DNA of 64,000 nt from Algoriphagus antarcticus (lineage in GTDB: Bacteria; Bacteroidota; Bacteroidia; Cytophagales; Cyclobacteriaceae). The notes beneath the pieces were generated by a model. That model was not told the DNA's origin. It saw only the letters and a list, made by a program, of their open reading frames with translations, and made no database searches. Shown piece by piece: positions 8,070-17,260 of the stretch (position 1 is its first letter; every line of letters starts with the position of its first letter). Made by a program: the position numbers and the translations under genes. The DNA is taken from positions 1 through 64,000 of the forward strand of contig NZ_MSSW01000059.1 of the NCBI RefSeq assembly GCF_002150685.1, given 5' to 3'.

Positions 8070-9365
8070 TTATAGCCCCAATATCTCCACCATTGCTTCC
8101 TTATGAGCACTCAAAATCTGATCGATCAACTCGTCTTTCAAGGCAGTGGATAAGAACAAACTCTCAAACTGTGAAGGAGCCAAATACACGCCACGCTTCA
8201 GCATCGCTTGGAAATATTTCCCAAACAAAACAGTATCAGCAGTCTTTGCAGTTTCGAAGTCATAAACTTCTTCACTTGTAAAAAACAAAGAATACATGCT
8301 TCCTATTCTGTTGACGGTATAGTCGAAGCCTAATTCTTTATTGATACTTTTTATCCCATCAGCCAAAGTTGATCCTATATGATTTAACTCATCATAAACG
8401 GCTGGATTGGAATTTAAATGCTTCAACATGGTCAATCCTGCTGCCATCGCAATAGGATTCCCAGAAAGGGTTCCAGCCTGATAAACAGGACCTGCAGGAG
8501 AAACAAACTCCATGATTTCTCTCCTTCCTCCATAGGCTCCTACCGGCATACCTCCACCGATGATTTTACCAAGGGTAGTCATATCCGGGGTCACTCCGAA
8601 AACTTCCTGTGCTCCTCCTTTTGCCAATCGAAAACCTGTCATTACCTCATCGAAAATCAAGATAATCCCCTCTCTGGTACAGATATCACGCAGGCCTTGC
8701 AAGTAACCTTGCTTTGGAAGACAAAGTCCCATATTCCCCGGAACAGGCTCCAAAATCAGTGCAGCAATCTCACCTGGATTTGCAGCTACCAGTTCTTCTA
8801 CCGTTTCCAGATTGTTAAAAAGTGCTATCAAAGTATCCTTTGCAGTTCCTTTGGTCACTCCAGGAGAATCAGGATCTCCCATAGTCATAGCACCAGAACC
8901 TGCAGCGATCAAAAACGAGTCACCATGTCCATGGTAATGCCCTTCCATTTTGATGAACTTATCGCGACCTGTGAAGCCTCTGGCAACTCGAATAGCAGAC
9001 ATTGTCGCTTCCGTACCAGAATTAACCATACGGACTTTCTCAATGGAAGGAACCATACTTACGATCAACTCAGCAATCTCCACTTCACGCGCCGTCGGAG
9101 CGCCAAAAGAAGTCCCATCTTCCATTGCATTGATCACAGCTTCTTTCACCATGGGATGATTATGGCCAAGGAGCATGGGCCCCCAGCTATTAATTAGTTC
9201 GATGAATTTGTTTCCATCCTCATCGTACAAATAAGCTCCATCAGCTTTTTTGATAAAAAGTGGCTCACCGCCTACAGCTCTAAAGGCACGAACAGGCGAA
9301 TTCACTCCGCCAGGGATGAAATTTTGGGCTTTTGAAAAAAGCTCTTTGCTCTTAGAAATATTCAT
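8070..9365 (-). CDS. hemL: Glutamate-1-semialdehyde 2,1-aminomutase
   Basis: 431 residues, full length for HemL. This PLP enzyme converts glutamate-1-semialdehyde to 5-aminolevulinate in the C5 heme pathway. Visible signatures: VNSPVRAFRAVGG at the N-terminus, NSGTEATMSAIRVARG, EGHYHGHGDS, the cofactor-binding FDEVMTGFR, and the Schiff-base lysine in TLGKIIGGGMPVGA (K267). It starts 3 bp after the stop of the upstream receptor-like gene, so the two are probably one transcript. Confidence 0.97.
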   Translation of the reverse strand: MNISKSKELFSKAQNFIPGGVNSPVRAFRAVGGEPLFIKKADGAYLYDEDGNKFIELINSWGPMLLGHNHPMVKEAVINAMEDGTSFGAPTAREVEIAELIVSMVPSIEKVRMVNSGTEATMSAIRVARGFTGRDKFIKMEGHYHGHGDSFLIAAGSGAMTMGDPDSPGVTKGTAKDTLIALFNNLETVEELVAANPGEIAALILEPVPGNMGLCLPKQGYLQGLRDICTREGIILIFDEVMTGFRLAKGGAQEVFGVTPDMTTLGKIIGGGMPVGAYGGRREIMEFVSPAGPVYQAGTLSGNPIAMAAGLTMLKHLNSNPAVYDELNHIGSTLADGIKSINKELGFDYTVNRIGSMYSLFFTSEEVYDFETAKTADTVLFGKYFQAMLKRGVYLAPSQFESLFLSTALKDELIDQILSAHKEAMVEILGL

Positions 9366-9368
9366 TGG

Positions 9369-11018
9369 TTAATCTAAAGGTTTCAGTTCCCCTGCTTCTA
9401 ACTTAAACAGTGGGACATATTGATTATTATGGGTGCCTTGGAAGTTAAATCCCCAAGTCAACTTTCCAGCTTGAAATGCATTCTGATCTAGATTTCTTCT
9501 CAAATCAAAACCTTTGGAATCAGACATACTGGAAGCAACCCAATTTACCATCTCTACTCCAAGTGCAGTATTCATACTTGGGTAACTCAGGTACGTGTTG
9601 TAAAATTTGTTTCGAAATTGCTGCATGGGCTCTCCGTAGAAATTGAGCGTGTTATTTCCGATAAAATAGAAGTTCGGAAACTCCATCATTTCGTAATTGG
9701 CAAAGTCAAAACCCAACCATGAGTCCATCACCAAGGTGGGAATGGATGCAGTGATTGACTCCATAAGTGAAAATGCAGGCTGAGCAATTGATGGATCGTC
9801 TGAAAGCAAAATAATCTGATCTACAGGCATACTTCTCTGACCACTTCGAATCCCCAGTCCTTGTAAAAACGAACTGGTGTTACGGGCAGTAATCTGCTCA
9901 AATTTCACCAACTGAAATCCTGCTTTTCCCAATTGGTCTTGTAGCATTTTTGCCAGCATCTCATCTCGTGAGCTCGCGCTATATCCTATCGCTACTCTTT
10001 TACCCCAATTCTGCTTTCTCAAACTTTCCACGATTCCAGCTGCAATTGAACTCACAGACGGGCGAAACAAATAACTGTAATTCAATTCCTCAAACCTATC
10101 ACCCAAGTTAGAAAGCGGATGAACGAACGGAATTCTTGCCGTCTCAGCAAAACTGCTTACCAAATCGGTCTCTTCAGGATAAATAGGGCCAATGATAATA
10201 TCAGCAGAAGCGATAGCTGGATCTGCCAATATATTTTGCAAATGTGCTATATCTCTCTTCGAATCAAAAGTCAACATATTGACCTTAGTTCCACTCAGCT
10301 TCAATTGCTCCATCCCGTATTCCAAGCCCTGATACAGTTCAAAGACAAAATCATTCTGTGGAATATTTGACAAATTGGTACGGGAAGAATTGGTGAAAGG
10401 CAAAATCACCACGATATCCAAAATCTGGTCCTTCACTACATTTTTATTCTCGAACCCCTTTCCTTGCAATTCATAGTAAGCTGCCCGCTCTGTTGCAGAA
10501 AGAATGGTCTGACTTTCCAAAACACGCTTTAGTGCTTCACCATAGCCTTTATTCTCTTTGAACTCAGAAATATTAGCTATCATGAAACTGACACTTACCT
10601 GTTTCAAATTTTCGTAAGTGGCATTTGCAGCCATTGCCATAACCTTATCATCTTTGATCTTTTTGATGATCTGAAGAGCCTCTATATTCTGTTGATTTTT
10701 GAAATAGGCTATTGCCAAAAGGTATTTAGCATCATCTTCCTTAGCCCAGTTACCACTCACTATTGGTTCTAAAGCAGCTACTGCCTGTGCCGGTTGATTT
10801 GCTCCAAGAGCGGCTTCCCCCAAATGAAATGCTGCGTAGTTTGCCAGATTACCGTATTCTTTTGGATCTGTAAATTGCTTGAAAAGCGGAATGGCTTCCC
10901 AATAATTTTTGGCAGCTAGCTCTGATTGAGCCTTGCGATAAGCATCCGGTGTAGGAATTTGAGCAAAAGCTAAGCTCAAGGTGAAAAATACCGGAATCAT
11001 TAAAAGAAATTTTTTCAT
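9369..11018 (-). CDS. Periplasmic TPR plus type-1 ligand-binding-fold protein (LpoA/amino-acid-receptor-like)
   Basis: Start chosen at MKKFLLMIPVFFTLSLAFAQ, a clean signal peptide; an in-frame ATG at 11036 adds six residues. Residues about 20-180 are helical repeats of tetratricopeptide style (YWEAIPLFKQF, AAFHLGEAALGANQPAQAVAAL). From about 195 a type-1 periplasmic binding fold begins (ILDIVVILPFTNSS, ADIIIGPIYPEETDLVSS, RIPFVHPLSNLG). This TPR-plus-receptor architecture is like LpoA, which activates a penicillin-binding protein, and like amino-acid receptors of ABC transporters; no transporter genes lie next to it. Its stop is 3 bp from hemL. Confidence 0.85.
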   Translation of the reverse strand: MKKFLLMIPVFFTLSLAFAQIPTPDAYRKAQSELAAKNYWEAIPLFKQFTDPKEYGNLANYAAFHLGEAALGANQPAQAVAALEPIVSGNWAKEDDAKYLLAIAYFKNQQNIEALQIIKKIKDDKVMAMAANATYENLKQVSVSFMIANISEFKENKGYGEALKRVLESQTILSATERAAYYELQGKGFENKNVVKDQILDIVVILPFTNSSRTNLSNIPQNDFVFELYQGLEYGMEQLKLSGTKVNMLTFDSKRDIAHLQNILADPAIASADIIIGPIYPEETDLVSSFAETARIPFVHPLSNLGDRFEELNYSYLFRPSVSSIAAGIVESLRKQNWGKRVAIGYSASSRDEMLAKMLQDQLGKAGFQLVKFEQITARNTSSFLQGLGIRSGQRSMPVDQIILLSDDPSIAQPAFSLMESITASIPTLVMDSWLGFDFANYEMMEFPNFYFIGNNTLNFYGEPMQQFRNKFYNTYLSYPSMNTALGVEMVNWVASSMSDSKGFDLRRNLDQNAFQAGKLTWGFNFQGTHNNQYVPLFKLEAGELKPLD

Positions 11019-11171
11019 TTTATCGAGGTGAATCAAACATCAAACTGGGTTTGCAAATTTAACCCATTATTTTCAAACCCAAAGTTCAGGCCGAAAAGGC
11101 TCCATGAGTATTATTATTAACCTCATCCGATAGCTTCCGGATGATTCCATTAACATTGATTTTTTTAGTTT

Positions 11172-11212
11172 CTAGGTTGGAAGTCCCATGACGGGAGACC
11201 GAAGTCACCTAA
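11172..11212 (+). repeat. Family A repeat, start block only; spacer 11019-11340
   Basis: Carries AGGTTGGAAGTCCCATGACG followed by GGAGACCGAAGTCACC, the start block of the family A element. The right-end block is unclear here (a degraded TTTTGTCCCTTATAAG is seen near 11242). The rest of this 322-bp gap holds only AT-rich DNA and the guaA terminator. Confidence 0.6.
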
Positions 11213-11282
11213 ATGCTAGTTTGAACCAGATTTATAACCATTTTGTCCCTTATAAGTTAGAGAATGGATAAACATAAAAAGT

Positions 11283-11312
11283 AAAAACCCGAAGACAAAG
11301 CTCCGGGTTTTT
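11283..11312 (-). terminator. Rho-independent terminator of guaA
   Basis: Arms AAAAACCCG (11283-11291) and CGGGTTTTT (11304-11312) with a 12-base loop. The T-run lies correctly for the minus strand, 29 bp past the guaA stop. Confidence 0.8.
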
Positions 11313-11340
11313 AATCTTAAATTTGAAATTTGAAAATCTT

Positions 11341-12870
11341 TTACTCCCACTCAATAGTTGCTGGTGGCTTCGAAGAGATATCGTAAACGACGCGATTTAC
11401 ACCTTTTACTTTATTGATGATATCATTGGAAATCTTGCCCAAGAACTCATATGGAAGATGAATCCAGTCAGCAGTCATCCCATCCACAGATCCTACAGCT
11501 CTCAAAGCGACCACTTTCTCATAAGTCCGCTCATCTCCCATCACACCTACAGACTGAATTGGAAGCAACATTGCGCCAGCTTGCCAAACCTCATCGTAGA
11601 GTCCATGATCTTTCAAACCTTTAATAAAAATATGATCAACCTCCTGAAGCGTCTTCACTTTTTCAGCAGTCACATCTCCCAAAATACGGATTCCTAACCC
11701 CGGACCCGGGAATGGATGTCTTCCGATAATCTTTTCTACAATCTCCAATGCCCTACCAACTTCTCTTACCTCGTCTTTGAAAAGTGTGTTCAGAGGCTCT
11801 ACTACAGAAAGCTTCATGAAATCAGGTAATCCACCCACATTGTGGTGAGATTTGATAGTAGCAGAAGGGCCTTTCACGGAAATAGACTCGATCACATCTG
11901 GATAAATAGTGCCCTGACCAAGCCATTTTACGCCTTCTAGTTTATTTGATTCTTCGTCGAAAACCTCAATGAATGCATTTCCAATTGCTTTTCTTTTCGC
12001 TTCAGGATCTGTTATTCCTGCTAGCGCATCATAGAATTTCTGCTTAGCATCTACGCCAATTACATTCAATCCCATATGCTTATACGAATCCAATACTTCC
12101 TCGAATTCATTTTTGCGAAGCAAGCCATTGTCTACAAACACGCAGATCAGCTGATCGCCAATAGCACGGTGAATCAATGTAGCTGCTACGGAAGAATCCA
12201 CACCGCCAGAAAGTCCCATCACCACTTTGTCAGAACCGATTTTAGCTTTCAGATCAGCGATACTGGCATCGATGAATACATCAGAAGTCCAATCCTGTGC
12301 ACAGCCACAGATTCCTACCACAAAGTTTCTAAGTAGATTTTTTCCTTCTGTGGAGTGAGTTACTTCTGGGTGAAACTGGATTCCGTATGTTTCTTCTTCT
12401 TTGATTTTGAAAGCAGCCACACGAACAGAATCAGTGCTGGCTATTACATCAAAATTATCAGGCAAATTCTTGATCGTGTCGCCATGAGACATCCACACTT
12501 GCGAACCATGACTCATTTCCTTGAGCAGGTCGTAATGTGTATCTATATGACTCAACTTTGCTCGGCCATACTCTCTGATCTCAGATGGAAGCACTTCTCC
12601 CCCGTATTTCTGAGCCAATAATTGCGAACCATAGCACACGCCTAATATCGGAAGCTTGCCTCTCAAAACGTCCATATCCAAATCTGGAGATCCCTCATCT
12701 CTAACTGAGCTAGGAGAACCTGAAAGTATCACACCTTTGATGTCGGAGGTGATTTCTGGGACTTTATTATAGGGGTGGATTTCGCAATAAACATCCAGCT
12801 CTCTAACTCGTCGGGCGATGAGTTGTGTATACTGAGAACCGAAGTCGAGGATCAAGATTTGTTCTGGCAT
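11341..12870 (-). CDS. guaA: GMP synthase (glutamine-hydrolysing)
   Basis: Makes GMP from XMP, glutamine and ATP in the cytoplasm. The start is set at MPEQILILDFGSQ, giving 509 residues, the normal length; an in-frame ATG at 12891 would add seven unconserved residues. The class I amidotransferase domain has the nucleophile in ILGVCYGSQ (C79) and FHPEVTHS (H167, E169). The ATP pyrophosphatase P-loop is SGGVDSS (from 221). The C-terminal dimerisation domain includes RHPFPGPGLGIRILG and ends KPPATIEWE, as in all GuaA. It is a single gene with its own terminator. Confidence 0.97.
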   Translation of the reverse strand: MPEQILILDFGSQYTQLIARRVRELDVYCEIHPYNKVPEITSDIKGVILSGSPSSVRDEGSPDLDMDVLRGKLPILGVCYGSQLLAQKYGGEVLPSEIREYGRAKLSHIDTHYDLLKEMSHGSQVWMSHGDTIKNLPDNFDVIASTDSVRVAAFKIKEEETYGIQFHPEVTHSTEGKNLLRNFVVGICGCAQDWTSDVFIDASIADLKAKIGSDKVVMGLSGGVDSSVAATLIHRAIGDQLICVFVDNGLLRKNEFEEVLDSYKHMGLNVIGVDAKQKFYDALAGITDPEAKRKAIGNAFIEVFDEESNKLEGVKWLGQGTIYPDVIESISVKGPSATIKSHHNVGGLPDFMKLSVVEPLNTLFKDEVREVGRALEIVEKIIGRHPFPGPGLGIRILGDVTAEKVKTLQEVDHIFIKGLKDHGLYDEVWQAGAMLLPIQSVGVMGDERTYEKVVALRAVGSVDGMTADWIHLPYEFLGKISNDIINKVKGVNRVVYDISSKPPATIEWE

Positions 12871-12952
12871 GCGCAAAGGTAAGCAGGGCAAGCAAACTGA
12901 GGAAACGATCTGAGAAATTTTACCGAATAATGTTTGGTCTTAGGGGATTAGA

Positions 12953-12984
12953 AGATTGTAAGATTGAAAGATTGGAAGATTAGG
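12953..12984 (+). repeat. 8-bp tandem repeat, four units
   Basis: Four consecutive units AGATTGTA, AGATTGAA, AGATTGGA and AGATTAGG at a strict 8-bp period, between divergent guaA and the M28 peptidase gene. AGATT is invariant. It may be slippage-prone DNA; no function is visible. Confidence 0.85.
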
Positions 12985-13105
12985 CTGAGTTTCCCCCCTT
13001 TCGTAAATTCCAATTCGGAAATCTTAAATCCTCCAACGGTCATTTATTTCAGTAAAGAATATATTATCTAGCATCATTGAAACGACTCCATTTAAAATTT
13101 TCAGT

Positions 13106-14815
13106 ATGAATATAAAACTTATCCTTTCCCTGTTTTTTCTCGCTCTAAGCATAAGTTCTTTTGCTCAAAAGGCTCCACTTCAGAAAATTACTGATCCTTA
13201 TTTCAAATTGGTAAGGCCAAAATTCACGGGTGACTTGGCTTATGAAACGGTTGCTTATGTGGAGCAATATTGGAGAATCGCGGGGAATACTGGGTTTAAC
13301 AATACCGTCTATCGGATTGCTGAAAAGCTGGAAGCGGCTGGATATGTCTTGGAGGAAAAAGCTACCGATTCAGAACGTTTCACTTATAGAATCGAAACTC
13401 GGGAGATGAACAGACCAACTTGGGAGCCAGTTTCTGCTTCCTTGAAAATCGTTGGCAATGAAGACAATTTACTTTCATCGGAAACCAACAGGAATATGAT
13501 GTATCAATTTTCCAGTTCTACGCCAGCAGAAGGAGTTAGTGGTGAATTGATTTACATAGAAAACAAGGAAGCACTCACCTCTCAAGATGTATCGGGCAAA
13601 ATCCTTTTTTCGGATCTGGTTGGCTATAGAACGCTACAATCAGCGGTGAGTGAAAAAGGCGCTTTGGGCGTTCTGACTTACGATATGCCAGCGTATTTGC
13701 AGCCTGAGAAGAACATCACTTCGATACAGTTTCGAGGCTTGAGATATGATGCCGATAAGCCAGCATGGGCAATTGCTCTTTCGTTTGCAGCAAAAGAAAA
13801 ACTAAAAGCCGAGTTGGCTAAAGGCAAAGTAGAGGTTCTTGTGAAAGCGGAAACCAAGCTTTATGAGTCTGAAGAACTCACCGTAGTTGCTAATGTGAAA
13901 GGAAGTGAGTTGCCGCTAGAAAGCTTGGTGTTCTCCGCTCACATCCAAGAGCCTGGTGCAAATGACAATGCAACTGGTGTGGGCACACAATTGGAAATGG
14001 CGAGCATGACTTCAGATTTGATTAAAAAGGGAAAATTGGATCTTAAGCGAACCCTGACTTTTCTTTGGGGAGATGAGATTATCTCCACTAGTAGATACAT
14101 TGAAGAAAAAGACAGACGAGAAGCGGAGATCAATTGGGGAATATCTTTGGACATGGTTGGTGAAAATACTGACGTCACGGGAGGAACTTTCCTGATCGAA
14201 AAAATGCCTGATCCGAGTGCAATCTGGACTCGCGGCGAGGACAAACACAGCGAATGGGGTGGTTCTGCGATGACAGTTGATCAAATGAAACCTCATTATT
14301 TAAACGACTTTATCCTAACCAACTTTGAAGCTCAAGGAAAATATGCAGAATGGGTGGTGAAAACCAATCCTTTCGAAGGCGGATCTGATCACACGCCATT
14401 TCTTCAGGCAGATATTCCTGGACTTTTGCTTTGGCACTTTACCGATCAGTTTTATCACACGGATAATGACCGCTTGGACAAAGTTTCTCAAAAAACGATG
14501 CAGAATGTGGGAACAGCGGCTTTAGTCTCTGCTTTTACCTTATTAAACGCAGATGCGAAAACTGCCGAAGATATGATCACAATGCTTCTGGCAAAAGCTT
14601 CAGCGCGATTACTTACAGAAGTTCAGCTAAGTAAAAAAGCTATAGCAGCTGGAGGGCACAAAGAAGATGAACAAGAAATCTTGGATACTTGGACAGACTA
14701 TTATGAAAAGTCTCTGGATACTATCAAGGATTTGGTGCCAGCCGATAGTGAAAAAACATTGAAGAAAATAGCACTTGCCAAAGCAGCGATTTCAGCTCAG
14801 ATGGTGCAGTTGTAG
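13106..14815 (+). CDS. Secreted M28 family zinc aminopeptidase
   Basis: 569 residues with a signal peptide (MNIKLILSLFFLALSISSFAQ). A PA-like insert lies around residues 110-255. The M28 catalytic part follows: metal ligands can be placed at H279, D287 (in GANDNATG), E324 (WGDEI), D349 (SLDMVG) and H451 (FYHTDND). GGSDHTPFLQADIPGL precedes the last ligand, as in co-catalytic di-zinc aminopeptidases. The GDE at the usual EE position is slightly unusual. It probably trims peptides in the periplasm or outside the cell. It stands alone between repeat-bearing spacers. Confidence 0.9.
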   Translation: MNIKLILSLFFLALSISSFAQKAPLQKITDPYFKLVRPKFTGDLAYETVAYVEQYWRIAGNTGFNNTVYRIAEKLEAAGYVLEEKATDSERFTYRIETREMNRPTWEPVSASLKIVGNEDNLLSSETNRNMMYQFSSSTPAEGVSGELIYIENKEALTSQDVSGKILFSDLVGYRTLQSAVSEKGALGVLTYDMPAYLQPEKNITSIQFRGLRYDADKPAWAIALSFAAKEKLKAELAKGKVEVLVKAETKLYESEELTVVANVKGSELPLESLVFSAHIQEPGANDNATGVGTQLEMASMTSDLIKKGKLDLKRTLTFLWGDEIISTSRYIEEKDRREAEINWGISLDMVGENTDVTGGTFLIEKMPDPSAIWTRGEDKHSEWGGSAMTVDQMKPHYLNDFILTNFEAQGKYAEWVVKTNPFEGGSDHTPFLQADIPGLLLWHFTDQFYHTDNDRLDKVSQKTMQNVGTAALVSAFTLLNADAKTAEDMITMLLAKASARLLTEVQLSKKAIAAGGHKEDEQEILDTWTDYYEKSLDTIKDLVPADSEKTLKKIALAKAAISAQMVQL

Positions 14816-14878
14816 TTGAAATAAATTAGGTTTTCTTACTCTAGCGGCAATGCACTTGAGTTTGAAAAATGAATTTGA

Positions 14879-14968
14879 TCATTGATCATTTACAATGCCA
14901 AAAGCCCGTTTCGGATTTTCGTTTAGTAGCATTTCCCAATTCCTGCCTCCACAAAAATCTCTTAAAAT
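14879..14968 (-). pseudogene. 3' remnant of a phosphotriesterase-like gene
   Basis: Reading the minus strand gives WEMLLNENPKRAFGIVNDQ and a stop, nearly the C-terminus of the intact gene at 16180-17172 (DWEMLLEENPVRAFGISN). Nucleotide similarity continues upstream through GAGGCAG with a 2-base insertion that breaks the frame, then fades near 14968. The rest of the paralogue is missing and a methyltransferase gene occupies the space. Confidence 0.75.
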
Positions 14969-15091
14969 TTTAAATACCCCCATTTTTAAAAAGTAAATTC
15001 AAACTATCTTAAGGAACGAAGGGAATAATATCAAAAAAGGACAAAAACCTTTACAGATATATCTTATTAGTTACAATTAAGAAATAGAAAA

Positions 15092-15997
15092 ATGGCAGAT
15101 AAAAAGGACCTGGACTTTACATACACAACGATCGATAATATATTTCGCTTAAGTATCGGCGAAACGGCAGATTTTAGTGGTGCAAAATATGATGGTGATT
15201 TTTCAATGTCTCTAGAGGAGGCTCAAAAAGCGAAGCACAAATTCATAGCCGATAGCCTAAACATCAAAAAAGGCAGTAAAGTGTTGGATATGGCTTGTGG
15301 CTGGGGACCATTCATAACTTATTGCATTAAGGAAAGAGGTGTTTCTATTATGGGATTGACCCTGTCTGAAGGGCAGGCAACAGCTTGTCGTAAAAATGGC
15401 ATGAATGTGAAAGTGAAAGATTGTCGTACCGTAAAAACCGAAGATTTTGGAGTTTTTGATGCCATCACCTGCATTGGTGGGTTGGAACATTTCTGTTCTG
15501 TAGAGGAATGGAAAGCTGGGAGACAAGAACAGGTTTACAGCGATTTTTTTCAAACCTTAGATAACCTATTACCAAAAGGTGGAAGGTTTTACATGCAAAC
15601 TATGACCTTTGGCAAGAATATGATCGACTTCGAGGATATAGATGTGAATGCCGAGAAGGGATCTGCATCTCATGTTTTGGCTTTAATGATTAAAGAATTT
15701 CCAGGTTCATGGCTTCCATACGGGCCAGAAATGGTAATAAGAAATGCTGAACCTCATTTTAAACTTATATCTCAAAGCAGTGGCAGGCTAGATTATATTG
15801 AAACAATCGGGCAATGGAGAAAGAAGTTTAGAAAGTTTAGTTTAAAAAAGTATTGGTTATACGCCTCATTGCTTCCTCAATACATTACTAACAAAGAATT
15901 TAGACATCAAGTAGCTATTTTTAGAATAAGCCCTAATAGGGTGTGTTTTGAAAAAGAAATTATGGAGCATTATAGATTGGTGTTTGAAAAAATTTAG
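15092..15997 (+). CDS. Class I SAM methyltransferase, cyclopropane-fatty-acid-synthase-like
   Basis: 301 residues, cytoplasmic, no signal peptide. The SAM-binding motif is VLDMACGWGPF (about 68-78), with MGLTLSEGQ as motif II and AITCIGGLEHF where CFA/mycolic acid methyltransferases carry their substrate-side residues. Length and layout fit the CFA/MMAS superfamily, whose members methylate unsaturated lipids or small molecules. The gene is AT-rich and sits between a phosphotriesterase fragment and the intact phosphotriesterase gene, which suggests insertion or replacement here. The substrate is unknown. Confidence 0.87.
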   Translation: MADKKDLDFTYTTIDNIFRLSIGETADFSGAKYDGDFSMSLEEAQKAKHKFIADSLNIKKGSKVLDMACGWGPFITYCIKERGVSIMGLTLSEGQATACRKNGMNVKVKDCRTVKTEDFGVFDAITCIGGLEHFCSVEEWKAGRQEQVYSDFFQTLDNLLPKGGRFYMQTMTFGKNMIDFEDIDVNAEKGSASHVLALMIKEFPGSWLPYGPEMVIRNAEPHFKLISQSSGRLDYIETIGQWRKKFRKFSLKKYWLYASLLPQYITNKEFRHQVAIFRISPNRVCFEKEIMEHYRLVFEKI

Positions 15998-16179
15998 TTA
16001 AGTGTTGGTAATCGCATAGACTGTACTGATCCATAAGCCAACCCATATCGTATTATCGGGAATTCAACACTTCATCTAGATTTAGCTCTAATCATTTGAC
16101 TGGGTAAGTACAGTAAAGCGTTAAGGACCTATTCCCCCCTCCTATTATTTAGAATCCTAAATCAGTCTGGAGGTATCCT

Positions 16180-17172
16180 CTAATTGCTTATTCCAAAAGC
16201 CCTTACAGGATTTTCTTCTAAAAGCATTTCCCAATCTGCCTCTTCAAATCCTTTTGAATTTAATGCTGGCATGAGCTTTTCGAAAATATTCGTAAATGGC
16301 TGGAAATCTCCCCCATTGGGTTTGGAGGGATCGTACCATCCCGCATCGTGTGAAATCAGAATTTGATCTAAGAATCCTTTTTCCTTGGCATAAAGCAGTC
16401 GATCTACGTATTCATCCACACTCCAACCAATGCCGTCCAAACTAATCCAAGCGCCAAGTTTGGCAGCTATCATATAATTCTGAAAATCCTGCTCGGCCTG
16501 CGCATGAACCCAAACAAATGCCGAGGGATCAAGTCCCATTTCCTTCAAAATAGCCACTTCCTGACTAGCGGTAGCCCAAGTACCTGTATGCGAAACTATC
16601 TGTAATCCGGTTTTCTGATGAGTGAGGCCAGCTGCTTTGACCAACTTCGCATCAACTCCACGAAGGGTGCTTTCCTCATTGACAGAGATCTTGATAAAGC
16701 CAGGTTTAATTCCCGTGTCCCCTATTCCATTTTCAAATTCCTCAATCCATCGTTGTGATAGTTGTTCGGCAGTTTCAGTGAAAGCAAAATCTGGCAAATA
16801 CTTATTATCCACTGCCCCGTAAAAACCGGTATTTGTCACTAGTCGAATTCCTGATTGTTCACTGAGTTTTTTAAGCAAAACAGGATCTTTGGCCAGGTAG
16901 GATGGTGTACAGTCAAAAATCGTTTTTACCCCATATTTCTTTACTTCGATTAAATAGGGCAAAACTTTAGCGATCACTTCCTCTTGATTATATCGAGCTG
17001 GCGAAACAGAATCAGCACCTATAAAGTCCACGAGCATATGCTCATGGATCAATGTAATTCCCATGGAGTCGATGGGAATTTTTCCGGTGGCAGTGTTCAA
17101 AAAACCAGTTTCCACTACTCGCATGGAGCATGAAACAAGCAAGCTTAACCCAACTATTAAACAGAATTTCAT
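16180..17172 (-). CDS. Phosphotriesterase-family lipoprotein
   Basis: 330 residues with a lipoprotein signal (LLVSC, C15). The amidohydrolase metal centre of the phosphotriesterase family is complete: HEH at 43-45, the carbamylated lysine candidate K161 (PGFIKIS), H195 (VSHTGT), H223 (WVHAQ) and D276 (ISHDAGW). Members hydrolyse lactones, phosphotriesters or related esters; many bacterial ones are lactonases. Anchoring in the envelope is less usual for the family. A truncated relative lies at 14879-14968. A natural substrate cannot be named. Confidence 0.9.
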   Translation of the reverse strand: MKFCLIVGLSLLVSCSMRVVETGFLNTATGKIPIDSMGITLIHEHMLVDFIGADSVSPARYNQEEVIAKVLPYLIEVKKYGVKTIFDCTPSYLAKDPVLLKKLSEQSGIRLVTNTGFYGAVDNKYLPDFAFTETAEQLSQRWIEEFENGIGDTGIKPGFIKISVNEESTLRGVDAKLVKAAGLTHQKTGLQIVSHTGTWATASQEVAILKEMGLDPSAFVWVHAQAEQDFQNYMIAAKLGAWISLDGIGWSVDEYVDRLLYAKEKGFLDQILISHDAGWYDPSKPNGGDFQPFTNIFEKLMPALNSKGFEEADWEMLLEENPVRAFGISN

Positions 17173-17260
17173 CTTTAAAGCTACAACACTACCTTAATGA
17201 AAGTCAACATCTAATTCAAAGATTTACAGAATATCACATGAAAAGAAGTCGCGTCACTAC

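Noticed and set aside
8418..9197. 259-codon open frame on the plus strand
   Set aside because: It is antisense to hemL, which is unambiguous, and its product is low-complexity Ser/His/Cys-rich without any family feature.
12953..12984. Evenly spaced short repeats as a CRISPR
   Set aside because: The 8-bp units follow each other without spacers and no cas gene is near.
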